Both the position numbers and the translations under genes were made by a program. 64,000 nucleotides of DNA, from positions 1-64,000 of the forward strand of contig SKCR01017751.1 in assembly GCA_019454045.1 (NCBI GenBank). The letters run 5' to 3'. Shown here piece by piece: positions 33,130 through 44,989 of this stretch (positions are counted from its first letter, which is position 1; each line of letters opens with the position of its first letter). The stretch is from Zanthoxylum bungeanum. Its lineage: Eukaryota > Streptophyta > Magnoliopsida > Sapindales > Rutaceae. The notes beneath the pieces were generated by a model that searched no databases, had not been told where the DNA came from, and was given only the letters and a program-made list of their open reading frames with translations.

Positions 33130-33984
33130 ATCTCCTAAAATGACAAACAAAAGGCTCAAAAGGAGTAATCTAAAAGATGAAGCTTATATGTGGCATTGTC
33201 GTCTAGGACACATCAACAAGACTCGCATATCCACACTTTCAAAGAGTGGGTACTTGGACGAATTTGATCCCAATTCATATGACGTCTGCGAATCTTGTCT
33301 TTTAGGCAAAATGCCTAAATCACCTTTTAGCGGTAAAGGTGAACGTGCCACAGAACTATTGGCTCTCGTTCATACTGACGTATGCGGGCCCATGTCTAGC
33401 CAGGCTAGAGGTGGATTTCACTACTTCGTAACCTTTACAGATGATGCATCTCGTTACGGTTATGTGTATCTTATGAGACACAAGTCGGAAACTTTTGAGA
33501 AATTCAAAGAGTTTCGACACGAAGAGGAGAAACAAACAGGGAAGAGTATTAAGACATTACGGTCAGACCGTGGTGGCGAATACTTAAGTTATGAGTTTCA
33601 AGATTACTTGAAAGAATATGGTATTCTATCACAGTGGACTCCTCCTGGAACACCGCAATTAAACGGTGTGTCCGAACGGAGAAACCGCACCTTGTTGGAC
33701 ATGGTGAGGTCAATGATGAGTCGCACTGAGCTACCAATATCCTTCTGGGGATACGCATTAAACAGTGCTATACTTATTTTGAATAAGGTACCGTCGAAGT
33801 CTGTTAAACAGACTCCATATGAGATATGGACAGGAAGGAAACCAGGTTTCTCTTTCCTGAAGATTTGGGGATGCTGGGCATATGTTAAACGTTTGGAAGG
33901 TACCAAACTTGAACCCAAATCTGAAATGCCTTTTCGTTGGATATCCTAGGGAAACCAAAGGATATTACTTCTATCACCCACAAG
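33130..33984 (+). pseudogene. Copia A' integrase, truncated by deletion
   Basis: Zinc domain WHCRLGHINKTRI...CESCLLGKM, first Asp HTDVCGPM, second Asp RSDRGGEYLS, and Glu in QLNGVSERRNRTLLDMV are all in one frame (33032-33949). After SMMSRTELPISFWGYA and the W...CWAYVKRLEG region the frame ends at 33949, and the sequence switches to LTR at 33982-33985. Confidence 0.93.
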
Positions 33985-33985
33985 A

Positions 33986-34267
33986 TTTGATCTTCTATTC
34001 TCCATTTTTGCTAGCACAAGCAAGGGATCAAAAGAGGTGATAGGGAAACCATCAAAGAGCTTGGAATACAAAAGCTTGGAGCTTCAAGTCTTCTTCCTCC
34101 TCTTGGCCGAATCTTCCAACACTTGGAGCTTCCACCATTTGATCATCTTCTTCATCACATAGCTTTGTAAGTATGATTCCGCCATGCTTCAAGTCTTTTA
34201 TATATATTCATTTATAGTATTTCATGAATGCTTAATCTTTCCTTGGGACATATTATAGAAACCAACA
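33986..34267 (+). repeat. 3' LTR remnant of A' (last 282 bp)
   Basis: It corresponds to 29109-29387 of the 5' LTR and ends ACCAACA at 34267. The join to integrase shares AAGA with the pol side and the LTR side. Confidence 0.95.
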
Positions 34268-34272
34268 TCTCA
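34268..34272 (+). repeat. Target site duplication TCTCA (right) of A'
   Basis: Matches 27443-27447. The B2 LTR resumes from here. Confidence 0.95.
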
Positions 34273-35302
34273 TGGGTCGCTTCCCAAAGATTCACAGATG
34301 ACGTATGACTCACACTTTATTAATTTGGGATTAATTAGTAGAGAGAGAAAATTAATCTGGGATTAATTACAGAGATATTTTATTTGGCATAAAATATTAT
34401 TTAAAGAGAGAGAACGATTAATTTGGAATTAATCGATAAAATAATATATTCGACATATTATACGAAATTGGATTTCGAAGCGGAATTAAAATTAGATTTT
34501 AATTCAGGCGAACGAGTTAATTTAGAATTAATTCGTTAGCAACATGAATAGTAATTTTGCTAGGCATAATTATTTAATTACGTCGCAACGGAAAATTAGT
34601 TAATTTGGAATTAGCGAACACGAGCCCTGGAGTGTTTACGGGCGCACTCGCATTGCGAATTTAAGTGCGGCCCACAAGTCACACCAAGCGTCAAATCACT
34701 AGTCAATCGATTGATGTGATGTCTAGTCACTTTGCGTGATGTGATAACTTGTCTCTTGTGATTGATGGTGGTAGTTGGATGGCTTTAATGCCTTTGACTT
34801 TTGGAAAAGTGTGAATTGTTTTTGGTAATTTTTTTTTGGAAAATAAAATTAACTAAATACATACCACATTTTCCCTCTCTAACTCTCTTTTGTAACTCAC
34901 GGTTTTGGAACCATTTTCCTCCTCTCCCTCTCTCTTCTTTGAAGACATTTTTCTTCTCCATTTCTTGGCAAGGCCGAGTATTACAAGAAGAACAAGGAAA
35001 GATTGTGGCAATTTTTCCAATGCTAGCACATGAAGAGTCATCCTAAGGTTATATGGAACTAACTTGTGAGCATGGAATCACCATTGGAAAGCTTGGAGCT
35101 TGGAGCACACTTGGAGGTGATGACCAAAAATTGGAGGAGAAAAATCTGCCCACTACCGAGAGCTTCTAAGAGGAGCTAAGGATTTTTGTTCCTCGCATCG
35201 CAAGCCGATCAATGTAAGTATGTTTTCACCATATTTCTTGATGTATTCACATGTGTTTCATTGCTTGAAATTGATCCTTGGGACTTAATAGAAACCCAAC
35301 AA

Positions 35303-35314
35303 TGGTATCAGAGC
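35303..35314 (+). other. tRNA-Met primer-binding site of B2
   Basis: TGGTATCAGAGC is the standard Copia primer site, two bases after the LTR end at 35301. Confidence 0.9.
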
Positions 35315-36840
35315 CATTTTGAGCATGAAACTTAATTAGGGTAAAATTTGGGTAAAATCAATTTGAGAATGATTTGATAAAATTAATTGATTGAGCATGC
35401 TTGAATGATGATGTATTGAAGTTGTATATGATCAATTTCATGAAATATTGATTGGATCAATTTTTCCCCAATATGTGAGGCTTGGCCGAATACATAGTCT
35501 TGCCCTAAATGTCATGGTATTTTTTGATTTTGATCATTGGATGAGTTGAAATCATTTAGGAAATGTAGATTGTGGATTTAATTGGATTAAAACCGAATCG
35601 AACAATAAAAAACCCCAAAATGCCGAGACTTTGAAGCATGTATAATGATGTGATTTTTTGATTCAAATGTGTTGGACATATGTTGATGATAATAAGCATA
35701 ATTAATTTGGCTAGTTGGTGTTTTGGAAATATTAATTTGGTTAATTAATTATGGCATACATTTTAAATTAATTAATTGTGAAATTTGGAATTTTGTAAGT
35801 TAATTAATTGGGCCAAATTTGGAATTGGGCTTTTAAAGTTATAATTGGGCTTAATGGGCTTGGTTCGGCCAAATTTGGTTTAGGCTAATTGGTTGGATCC
35901 AATTGGACCCAAAACCATTTCCATAAAGTCCAATTATGACTTAATGGACCTTTATTTTAATTGGGCCTAATGGGCCTAAATTGGTTTCTTGGCAAATAAG
36001 GGTGATTCCTTAAATGGGCTTTGGTATTTGGGTTTGACCCATATGGACCAAAAGTCCATGCCTTAAGAAATTAATTAAAAGCCCATTGGACTTTAATTAA
36101 ATTAAAATTGGATGTTAATCGGGCTTTGAGACCCGTAACGATTAGATTTAGAATCTAAGTCGTTAAAGGCACATTAAAAAGTGTAATATTTAATTTGGAA
36201 TTAAATAGATGAGTAAGTATTAAATACAAACTGAATTGGATTTAATGTTGTAGTTTAATATAATTCAAGAATTCGTACTTTAAGTACTTATTCGCAAAAC
36301 GAGTTTGACTCGCGTAAAATCAAATCGTTGTTTGAACATTGGATGGTCATTAATTATCAGATTAATTAATTGGATTAGATTGATTGATAACATGCTTGTG
36401 TGAATACATGGATGCGATGTATGAATAATGCATATCAGATGGATATTAGATGGGTGAGGGCAATTTTGGAAATTGTTGTAATAAATTTAGAATTTATTAA
36501 TTGGACCTGCGTGTCCAGCCTATTACCTCTTGACTCTGTGTATTTCTCTTCTCACTTATTCCCCTCAATGTAAATGAGGTTTCTTTAGAAGTGTTATGTA
36601 ATTGGGTAGAAGTAATACTTGTGCTAGTGAGAGAGAGGAAAATGAGAGATTTGTTCTAGGAACAATGTTTTAAATATCCATCCGCATATCATTATTATAT
36701 TTATTTACTTACACGCCTTATTATGTTTTTAGAATGCATGTTTAAGGGTGTATGATGATAAGACCTTAACAAAGATAATTAATTGGTTGCCAATTACGCG
36801 AAAAAGCCCTCACAAAATATTAAGCGTTTTTCCTTCCTTT

Positions 36841-37392
36841 GAGTGATTCTTACTCAAGATCCAAGACTGGCATTGGTTTGTTGGTCAAAGTCAAGACCTT
36901 TGTCCGTCGCGGATGTGTTTGAATCATGAAGGCTTTGTTCCATATTGGTGTCTTGTCCAAGTTGTGATTTTTTGGCCAAAGTCAAGATCACTTCTTGTCC
37001 ATCGACATTGATTATGAAGCTTTCCAAGGTCAATGGGTTCCGTTTAACTGGGATCACTAAGTTTGTTGTGCCAAAGCCAAGGCTTAGTTGATTCAGAGGA
37101 AAAAGGTTAGGCAATTGAGTGATTCTTACTCAAGATCCAAGACTGGCATTGGTTTGTTGGTCAAAGTCAAGACCTTTGTCCGTCGCGGATGTGTTTGAAT
37201 CATGAAGGCTTTGTTCCATATTGGTGTCTTGTCCAAGTTGTGATTTTTTGGCCAAAGTCAAGATCACTTCTTGTCCATCGACATTGATTATGAAGCTTTC
37301 CAAGGTCAATGGGTTCTGTTTAACTGGGATCACTAAGTTTGTTGTGCCAAAGCCAAGGCTTAGTTGATTCAGAGGAAAAAGGTTAGGCAATA
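36841..37392 (+). repeat. 276-bp tandem duplication in B2 leader
   Basis: Units 36841-37116 and 37117-37392 are almost identical (for example GGGTTCCG against GGGTTCTG), so the duplication is recent. Each holds three GGCCAAAGTCAAGA-type motifs. Confidence 0.95.
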
Positions 37393-37444
37393 TATTGGAT
37401 ATATTGGCATATATAAGATATATGTTTCGGACTTGGATGTCCAT
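36854..37444 (-). CDS. Antisense leader ORFs, two near-identical copies (doubtful gene)
   Basis: ORFs 36854-37114 (86 codons) and 37130-37444 (104 codons) read FPLNQLSLGFGTTNLVIPVK...VDGQEVILTLAKKSQLGQD. A partly open version exists in the antisense of the minus-strand B element at 52351-52581. Antisense extra ORFs are known in several plant LTR elements, but A' has stops in the equivalent frame. No known domain is recognised. Confidence 0.25.
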
Positions 37445-37772
37445 CTACTGGATCTAGGAATTGGATGGGATCCAATTGATCTTAGAGATCTACGTAGTTA
37501 ATTATCATACAATTTGTTGGCCAAAGTCAAGATTGTGTGTTATTTAACGGGATCCTAGCCAACTAGGAAACAAGGTTTCCCGAGTACTCAACAGAGGGTT
37601 AAAGGCTCGCCGAAAAATAGTGGGAGGCAAGTATTAAATTTGTAATATTCGTTTAGTTACTTGCCATACGCGCTCATTTCAAATATTTCGTCAAATAAAT
37701 TAATATATTAGTTGGACTAATATTTAATGTTGTTTTAATTAAACAGTTGGACTGTATTCAAACTATTTCATT

Positions 37773-37985
37773 TATAGTTGATTATATAATTGGATTATAG
37801 TAATCAATATATTTGAATTAACTAATTTCAATTAATAGTTGATTTTATAATTGGATTACAATAATCAATATAATTGAATTTAATCAATTAAATTATAGTT
37901 GATTATATAGTTAGACTATAGTAATCTTTATATTCAATAGTACCTAAAATCGTTGATTCGATAGTTGGACTATTGGAATCAAGAT
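37773..37985 (+). repeat. Inverted-repeat array upstream of B2 gag
   Basis: Four units of about 60 bp with the pattern TAGTTGATTATATAATTGGA followed by TTATAGTAATCAA; the TTGATTA/TAATCAA ends pair, giving hairpins just before the gag start. A single simpler unit precedes A' gag; the array is also in the minus-strand B copy near 51830-52060. Confidence 0.75.
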
Positions 37986-37989
37986 AAAT

Positions 37990-38640
37990 GAAAGATTAGT
38001 GTTTAAAACATAATCCTGGGTGAAAATGTATTTAAACGACTTTAATTTTCAAATTGGGAATAAAACCTCAGGATAGTCCTGAGAACCGAGAAGTTACTTT
38101 ATTTGATATAGTGACGTCTCGAACCTAAGCCCGGAGTTGAGCAAACAGTAGAGCATGATCTTTGGAAGATTCATGTGATGATAACTTTAGTGCTTAATCC
38201 ATTAAGCTTGCCAAATAGACTCCTTAATTTCTTATTCAGAGCTAATGATTAGATCCTTATAGTATGATATTGAAATTTAAGGATCTTCATATATCTATCC
38301 TTAGATCTTAGAAGAACTAATTGCAATAGTAAACTCTTGGAGAGTTAATAGCTATACTCAATGAGACAAAGCCAGAGTTTGCAATAAGGCAAGAAGCGCA
38401 AGGCGCATTTTACTTCGACATTCTAGAAGGCCAAGGCTTAGCCAAAGGCTTCTGGGGAATGAAAAAGGGCAAAGGAAAAATCATTATAATCTTCTGGGAA
38501 GACATAGGACATATCCCAAAATATCTACCTATATTGTGGCAAACGGGGTCACTGGAAGTGTGACTGCCGTATGGACAAGGCAGACATGAAGGAATTAAAG
38601 ACGGTGCAAGGCTCCGACTTCAAAAATGTTTGTCATAAAC
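37990..38640 (+). pseudogene. Copia B2 gag, heavily degraded
   Basis: Similarity to the A' gag is visible in order from about 37995 to the zinc knuckle at about 38531-38570. The start ATG is lost (CAAGATAAATGAAAG). The knuckle reads with the first Cys changed to Tyr (Y..CGKRGHWKCDC). Frameshifts are frequent. Confidence 0.75.
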
Positions 38641-39050
38641 ATGTTCACTACTAGTATTAAAATTGGATTTTAGATACTGAGTGTGGTACATAAATATGTG
38701 TTGTTGTGCAGAATCTACTGATTAGCAGGAGACTGACTTCAGATGAGATTTAGCTACGAATCGGAAACGGGACGATACTCGCTGTTTTAACCGTAGATAC
38801 CTAAGTTTAGGAACTACCCTTAGGGTATGTACTTAAATTATGATACTGTTACAATGTAACTAGTTTGACTAGAAACATTATCTCTATATCAGGGTTTAAC
38901 CCGTTGTGGGTATACCTTTATATTCTAGAACACTAAAGTGTTTTATTATATAAAGATGATATTGAGATAAGCACATTAGATGTGAATAACAGAATTTATA
39001 TTTTGAATATAAATAAATCTCAAACGTATAATAAGACAAACAAATAGCTC
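38641..39050 (+). pseudogene. Copia B2 protease region, degraded
   Basis: GATTTTAGATACTGAGTGTGG corresponds to the DSGCG site, with Ser to Thr and Gly to Glu changes (DTECG). The following segment matches the A' protease-integrase linker with many indels. Confidence 0.7.
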
Positions 39051-39412
39051 AAACTGATTTAAATCAGTTGAGACTTATAAGTGGCATTGCTGTCTGGGAC
39101 ACAATTTAACAGGACTCGTATATCCACACTTTCGGAAAGTGGGTACTAGGACGGATTTGATTCTATTCAAATGATGTCTATGAATCTAGTTTATTAGGCA
39201 AAGTGCCTAAAATACTTTTTACTTAGTATAAGTGTAAATGCCACCAATCTGTTAGCCCTCGTTCATAGTGACGTGAGTGGGGCCATATCTAGATAGGCTA
39301 GATATGGATATGAATGTTTCGTGACCTTTACGGATGTGGCATCGCGTTATGGTTATGTGTTTCTTGTGAAACACGGATCAGAAAATTTCAAAGAGTTTCG
39401 ACACGAAGTAGA
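39051..39412 (+). pseudogene. Copia B2 integrase, first part
   Basis: WHCCLGHN-like zinc region near 39081, then HSDVSG and TFTDVASRYGYVFL. It breaks off at GAAGTAGA, where the solo LTR begins at 39413, and resumes at 63454. The break follows a KFKEFRHEV-like segment. Confidence 0.85.
39408..39412 (+). repeat. Target site duplication GTAGA (left) of solo LTR B3
   Basis: GTAGA is repeated at 63449-63453. Confidence 0.92.
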
Positions 39413-39806
39413 TGTTGGACAATTATGACCCATAGCGTCACTATTTGTACAGATCATGCTGTTGTTGTACAAATTAACTATGTGACAAAGGAGATTGCTC
39501 TCTTATCATTTGTGATTAGATCACCAAGATTTATAAATGATAGCAGGTCCTTATGATTTGTTCCTGGATTGAGAATGATATGAGATAGTATCAATCCACG
39601 AAGGATAAATCATTAAATATCCCTAGTCATAGTATTATCGAGATTGGACATCGATAAATGCGTAAAAGACTAGTATTACACTTGTGCGCGATGTGAGGGC
39701 ACAACGGCATAGTTCTCATATATTTGGGTATAGGATACTCATGCAAGTGTAATAGGTACAGGAAACAGCTTCGCACTGGATAGACCCTCTCGGAATTCCA
39801 TTGGTA

Positions 39807-39811
39807 GTATG
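39807..39811 (+). repeat. Target site duplication GTATG (left) of element C
   Basis: GTATG is repeated at 61792-61796. Confidence 0.92.
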
Positions 39812-42426
39812 TGTTAGGGTTTTAAGGGGGAATATCGGTAACACAGCGGAATAGCGGAAAATCAAAATTTTCTGATTTCAAAACTTTTTCTCAGATTAAT
39901 TAAATAAACTTATTTATTTAATTATCCAATTGTCAAATTCTGAAAAATTACACAAGAGATCAAATTTCTTGGTAATTATCAAATTGCCCAAAAACTTTGT
40001 AAATTGATTATTTTACACCAAAAATTATCAAATATAATTTTGGATGATTCTAAATCATTTCTAAAATGTTTTTCAACACATCTAATGCATCAAAATCAGA
40101 CTTAACACAAATCACCAATTTTTTCCTAATTACCGTGACTACCCCCAAATTTTCAAGTAATTGCATTTTGGTCCATTTTGTTCAAAACATACCAAGATCA
40201 AATCTAATCAACCCAAATATTTACATGCATCATATGCATACCATAATACATCACATATATGAAAAGCCCTAAATTTGGAGTGGGTTATGAACCCTAATTT
40301 TTCAATTTCATCAAATTGTCCAATTTCACCAAATTTACAAAATCCAACACTTTAATTCATTCAATACTTCACCAATCAAGCCTCATCACTTTGAAACAAC
40401 TCTAAAACAATTCTAGGTCACCAAGGAGTGGCTTAATAATTCTAGAATGACAACTTTGATTTTCAAAGAATCAAAAGTAAGCTTTAAAACAAGTTTAAGC
40501 TCACTTACATGCATCAATCTTTCACACAAGTTCTCAACCAAATAAAACACAAACTATAAGAAGAGAGATAACATCAAAGCATCACAAATTGAAGCTAAGT
40601 ATGTTAGAAATATTTTTCATGTTGGAGGAATTGAAAGAAAACTTACAAATGCTTAAGATTTCCAAGATTTTCTTCTTTTCTCCAAACTTTTTTTCTCGCA
40701 ACCACTTTTGTGCTCTATTTTTGTGTATATGAACTTGTTTAACCCTAAAAGATGAATCAAAACAATATATACTTGCCCAAAACTGGCCTTGGCCGAAATT
40801 GTGATGTATATATAATATCTAGATATTTTTGTTTCATTTAATTTTTTGCTTTATCAACTTGCAATCTAAATCATTACACCTTTAATGAATTATTCAACAA
40901 GTCAACAATTGCAACTTAAAAAATATAACCATTATATTTAATTTAGGGTGATAGCCGAATATTACAAATAAAAAGGAAAAAGGATATTTTCAATTTCAAC
41001 AATTAAAACAAATATCCAAGGAAGTCAAATTCAATTTGACAACCTTTTCCTTTAAGTATAAAGTCAATAATTTACACTTATAATCATTTCCTAACTTTAT
41101 CATTTAGTGAGATATTTATATTTTAATTATATTAATCATTTAACAATTAAATAATTAATTAATTAATTAAATACAAATATCTCAAATATATGTATTATAT
41201 TTACTTTAAATATTTCAAATACATATATTAATGATATATGTCAAATACCTTTATTTGACAATTTATTAATGTGTATTTAATAATATCATATATTAAATAC
41301 AAATGCACATTAATTAGGAAATGACGGTTCGACCCATTTGCATGTATTTTTCATTTAACCATTAAACGATTTATAAATAATCATCATTATTTATAAAAGT
41401 CGCCCTAGTGCTCTACGAGTATATTTCATTAGTGAGACTCTCTAGATTCAGGTATATCCGTCACAAAATCCAATTTCGTGTCCATAATTTACCCACCCGT
41501 AAATTATGACGACCACGGATAAACTAGCTGAATCATACATGTCGTGGTCATTGTATACGTATATTCCCTCCGTCACAGGTATCCAGATAATACCAGAGAT
41601 ATAGATGTAAACGTCAAATCTCTATAGGTATTATCCCGTCGACGTATCTATTAGCAATCTCTAAATAACAATCGGAACTTACTTCCGAAGTATACTGTGG
41701 CCACAGATTTAACAGACTGCTAATCATATATGGACTACCTATGCTCTGTACACAGAACTGACGGATCCTATCTTGATACACACAGGATATCCTGAGGATC
41801 GGTCCACACCCAACGAACAGGCAGAGGTCTGATCTAAATAGATCGGTGACGTGACTTCCATCTAAGTGTGGAGGATGTCTCATACATCCACAGTGGTATC
41901 TCAAGTCCAAGGACCACTATGCTACTCAACCCGAGAAGATTCTTATTGACGTTGGTGTATCATCCATTAAGAATATTCGGTGAGTCGTTTAGTGTTTATC
42001 TATTATAAACACATACACTTGTATACGAGTCTCCCTAGACTCATGGTTCATTGGGATAAACCATCGGACCAAGTCTCGATATACGACATGTACTGGTCTC
42101 AACGGATTTGACTAACCGACACGTGTTAGTGAATCTTGACCAGGAACTATATTTGATAATATACATTTAGCAGTGAAACTTCCCAATGTCAATTACAAAC
42201 TACCTTTGTAACTGTGTACTGCAATATATATTATCGGGCCTTTGTCTAATATATACATATCACTAAACCATATTTAGTTTCAATCTAATCGTAATCAGAT
42301 CGAATACGTATATAAAAACAAGAGGTGCAACCATAAATAAGTAATATTATGGAAAATGAGATGTTCGTATTCATGAATAAGACATAAATACGGTCCGGAT
42401 TGGCGCTCTGAGCACCAACCCCAACA
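39812..42426 (-). repeat. 3' LTR of element C (2615 bp)
   Basis: On the plus strand it runs TGTTAGGGTTTTAAGGGGG ... AGCACCAACCCCAACA. It matches the right LTR over its length with many small differences, so this insertion is older than A'. It contains a 98-codon sense ORF (41614-41910). Confidence 0.93.
41614..41910 (-). CDS. LTR-resident ORF of family C (doubtful gene)
   Basis: 98 codons on the element's sense strand (MDLRYHCGCMRHPP...). The other LTR has a near-identical 96-codon version at 60979-61269. No recognised domain. Two open copies in aged LTRs is mildly suggestive only. Confidence 0.2.
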   Translation of the reverse strand: MDLRYHCGCMRHPPHLDGSHVTDLFRSDLCLFVGCGPILRISCVYQDRIRQFCVQSIGSPYMISSLLNLWPQYTSEVSSDCYLEIANRYVDGIIPIEI

Positions 42427-42446
42427 ATTTCTCCCATTTTCTCTTG
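42427..42446 (-). other. Polypurine tract of element C
   Basis: The minus strand reads CAAGAGAAAATGGGAGAAAT directly before the LTR. It confirms orientation. Confidence 0.85.
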
Positions 42447-43680
42447 TGCCAATCCACGGTATCATATACACATCTCAATGTGTATCGTATACGCATGGCC
42501 ATTAAAAGCTCACCCAGCACTTAAGAGGTAGGCAACAAGAAGTAGGTCCGCTAAAACATAAGCTGCAGCAATGTTCCGTTTTTGTTATTTATTTGGAAAC
42601 AGTATCTTGATTGGAAGATTTCCAGCTCAATATTCTGTTATTCAAACTATATACGTACCCTTATTGCGACTTACAGTTGTTTTCATCGGTTTGGAAACTT
42701 GCAGCGGTGAACCCAGCCACCTCAAGTTCTCATTTCCCATATTCTCAGAAAGCATCATTGGTTCATCCAAGATACTCAAGGATGTTCTTTACTTCAATCC
42801 AGTGATCATCACCTGGATTGGCCTGATTGCGTCTATATATGCTCATAGCATATGAGACATCACTTCATGTACATATCAAAATGTACGAACTCTGGGAGGG
42901 TTGTCAGCAGCTTTCTAGATCTATCCCAGTAGATCTTTATTCCTAGAATAAAGCCTGTTTCTCCCATGTATATCATGGAGAATTTTTCATGAAAGCCAAG
43001 CTTTCACCGATTTTAGTATGAGAATTTTATTTCTAAGAATCAATACATCATCAACTTATAGGACAATCATTTTCAGTACGCTCCTACTAACCTTCTTATA
43101 TGCACGAGAATCATCTTCGTTTTGAATTTAAATCATATACCATTATGATTACATCAAAATGCTGGTTCCAAGAACACAATGCTTGTTTTAATCCATAAAT
43201 GGATTGATTTATCGTGCAAACCTTGTTTACATGTTTTGGCACGACAAAACCGTCAGGATGTTGTAAACATCCTCCAAAAGGTTTCCGTTAAGGAAAGCGA
43301 TTTTGACGTCCATTTGCCATATATCGTAAATGAAATATGCAGCAATAGCAAGCATTGTCCAAATGGATTTAATCATGGCAACGGATAAAAGGTTTCGTCG
43401 TAACCAACACCATATTGATGATGATACCCTTTCCGTACAAGCCTAGCTGTGTATATTTGTATGTTACCATCCATGTATGTCTTCCTTAAAGACACATATA
43501 GTACCAATAGGCACAATGCCTTCTAGTACATCAACCAGTATTTAAACTTGGTTGATTTACATGGAATCCATTTCGGACTTCATGGCAGTTTGCCATAAAA
43601 GGAGTCGATACCTTGTATCACTACCTCATACGTAGTCAGTTAATTATCCTCAATAAGATTAACATCTTCATGAGTTGAGA
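42447..43680 (-). pseudogene. Element C RT and RNase H remains
   Basis: On the minus strand, 42560-42660 matches the RNase H stretch encoding SWKSS.QDTV and E.IAA. Around 43380-43500 it matches the RT stretch YKARLV.KGY. Large indels and stops run throughout; open plus-strand frames here are antisense. Confidence 0.8.
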
Positions 43681-43689
43681 TCAGAAACC

Positions 43690-44760
43690 CATACCTCTTA
43701 GATTGTTTCCTGACTCTCTCCGACCTACGCGGTTCTTGTGTATTCGAAGATTGTGGTACAGTTTCATCTCTGATGAACTGTCCGTGTTCCGTGAGGACTC
43801 AGTGCCTGGAACAGTATTACTCTGATTTTCATCGAGTTTTATTTTCCTCTCACTTACCACTGCATATAGAAATTCGTTTTAGGAAAACCGCATGGAGAGC
43901 AACAATTACATTGTTCTCTTGTGAGTTGTATAAGTACTATACTTTGGTTTCCCTAGGATAACCTACACAAAGGCACTTATCCAATTTGGGTTCTAGTTTG
44001 GTATCATCCAAACATATGCCCAGCATTCCCAAATCTTCAGGAATGAGAAACCTAGTTTCTTTCCTATTCATATCTAATATGAAATCTGTCTAATAGTTTT
44101 TCATGGAACCTTATTCAAAATAAGTATTGCACTGTTTAATGTGTATCCTCAGAAGGAAATTGGTAGCTCAGAGTGACTCATCATTAACCTTACCATGTCT
44201 AATAAAGTTCAGTTTCTCCGTTTGGACACACCGTCAAATTGAGGTGTCCCGGGAGGAGTCCACTGTCAAAGAATACCATACTCTTTCAAGTAATCTTGAA
44301 ACTCATATGTTTAAGTATTTTACACTATGGTCCGACCATAATGTTTTTAATACTTTTACCGGTATGTTTTCTCACTTCGTGTCGAAACTCTTTGAATTTA
44401 TCAAAAGTTTCCGACTTGTGTTTCATAAGATACACATAACCGTAACGCGATGCCACATCCGTAAAGGTTACGAAGTATTCATATCCACCTCTAGCCTAGC
44501 TAGACATGGGCCCACTTACGTCACTATGAACGAGGGCTAACAGATCGGTGGCACTTGCACTTTTACCAAGTAAAAGGTGTTTTAGGCAATTTGCCTAATA
44601 AACTAGATTCGTAGACATCATTTGAATTAGAATCAAATCCATCCTAGTATCCACTCTTCGAAAGTGTGGATATACGAGTCTTGTTAATGCATCCCAGATG
44701 ACAATGCCACAAATAAGTCTCATTTGATTTACTCAATTTGAGCTATTTGTTTGTCATGTT
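43690..44760 (-). pseudogene. Element C integrase remains
   Basis: Read in reverse it matches the A/B integrase: the SERVR linker near 43720, the catalytic core at about 44210-44560 and the WHCHLG zinc region near 44690-44710. Nonsense and frameshift changes are common. Confidence 0.85.
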
Positions 44761-44989
44761 ATATGTTTGAGATTAATTTTTAATCAAAATATAAATACCA
44801 TTATTTACATCTAATGTAGATATCTCGATATCATCTTTATTAACAAAAAACACCTGGTGTTTCGAAATATAAAGGTATACCCGCAACGGGTTAGACTAGA
44901 TACAGAGATAATATTCCTAGTCAAACTAAATACATTTTAATAGTCTCCTAATTTAAGTACATGCCCCAAGGGCAGCTCCAAAACTTAGG

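Larger units (their letters stand above)
27448..34267 (+). mobile_element. Copia family-A element A', internally deleted, 6820 bp
   Basis: 5' LTR 27448-29387, tRNA-Met primer site, 2.5-kb leader, gag, protease and most of integrase, then a jump at 33982-33985 from integrase straight into the last 282 bp of an LTR, ending at 34267. TSD TCTCA on both sides. RT, RNase H, polypurine tract and most of the 3' LTR are missing. The shared LTR tail differs from the 5' LTR by one substitution and two short indels by eye, so insertion was recent. Confidence 0.95.
26449..35301 (+). repeat. 5' LTR of B2, split by element A'
   Basis: It starts TGTTGGACAGTTATGGCC and ends GAAACCCAACA; a PBS follows. The two halves (26449-27447 and 34268-35301) align with the uninterrupted B1 LTR on either side of the insertion point. 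Confidence 0.93.
35302..37990 (+). other. Leader of B2
   Basis: 2.7-kb untranslated leader with family-wide motifs: AT-rich blocks with GGGCTTNATTGG-like words, a GGACCTGCGTGTCCAGCC stretch near 36504, a 276-bp tandem duplication (36841-37392), GGCCAAAGTCAAGA repeats and, just before gag, an inverted-repeat array (37773-37985). An 86-104-codon antisense ORF lies in each duplicated unit. Confidence 0.8.

Noticed and set aside
44127..44540. 137-codon plus-strand ORF
   Set aside because: It is the antisense of element C integrase; the reverse strand matches the A/B integrase motifs.
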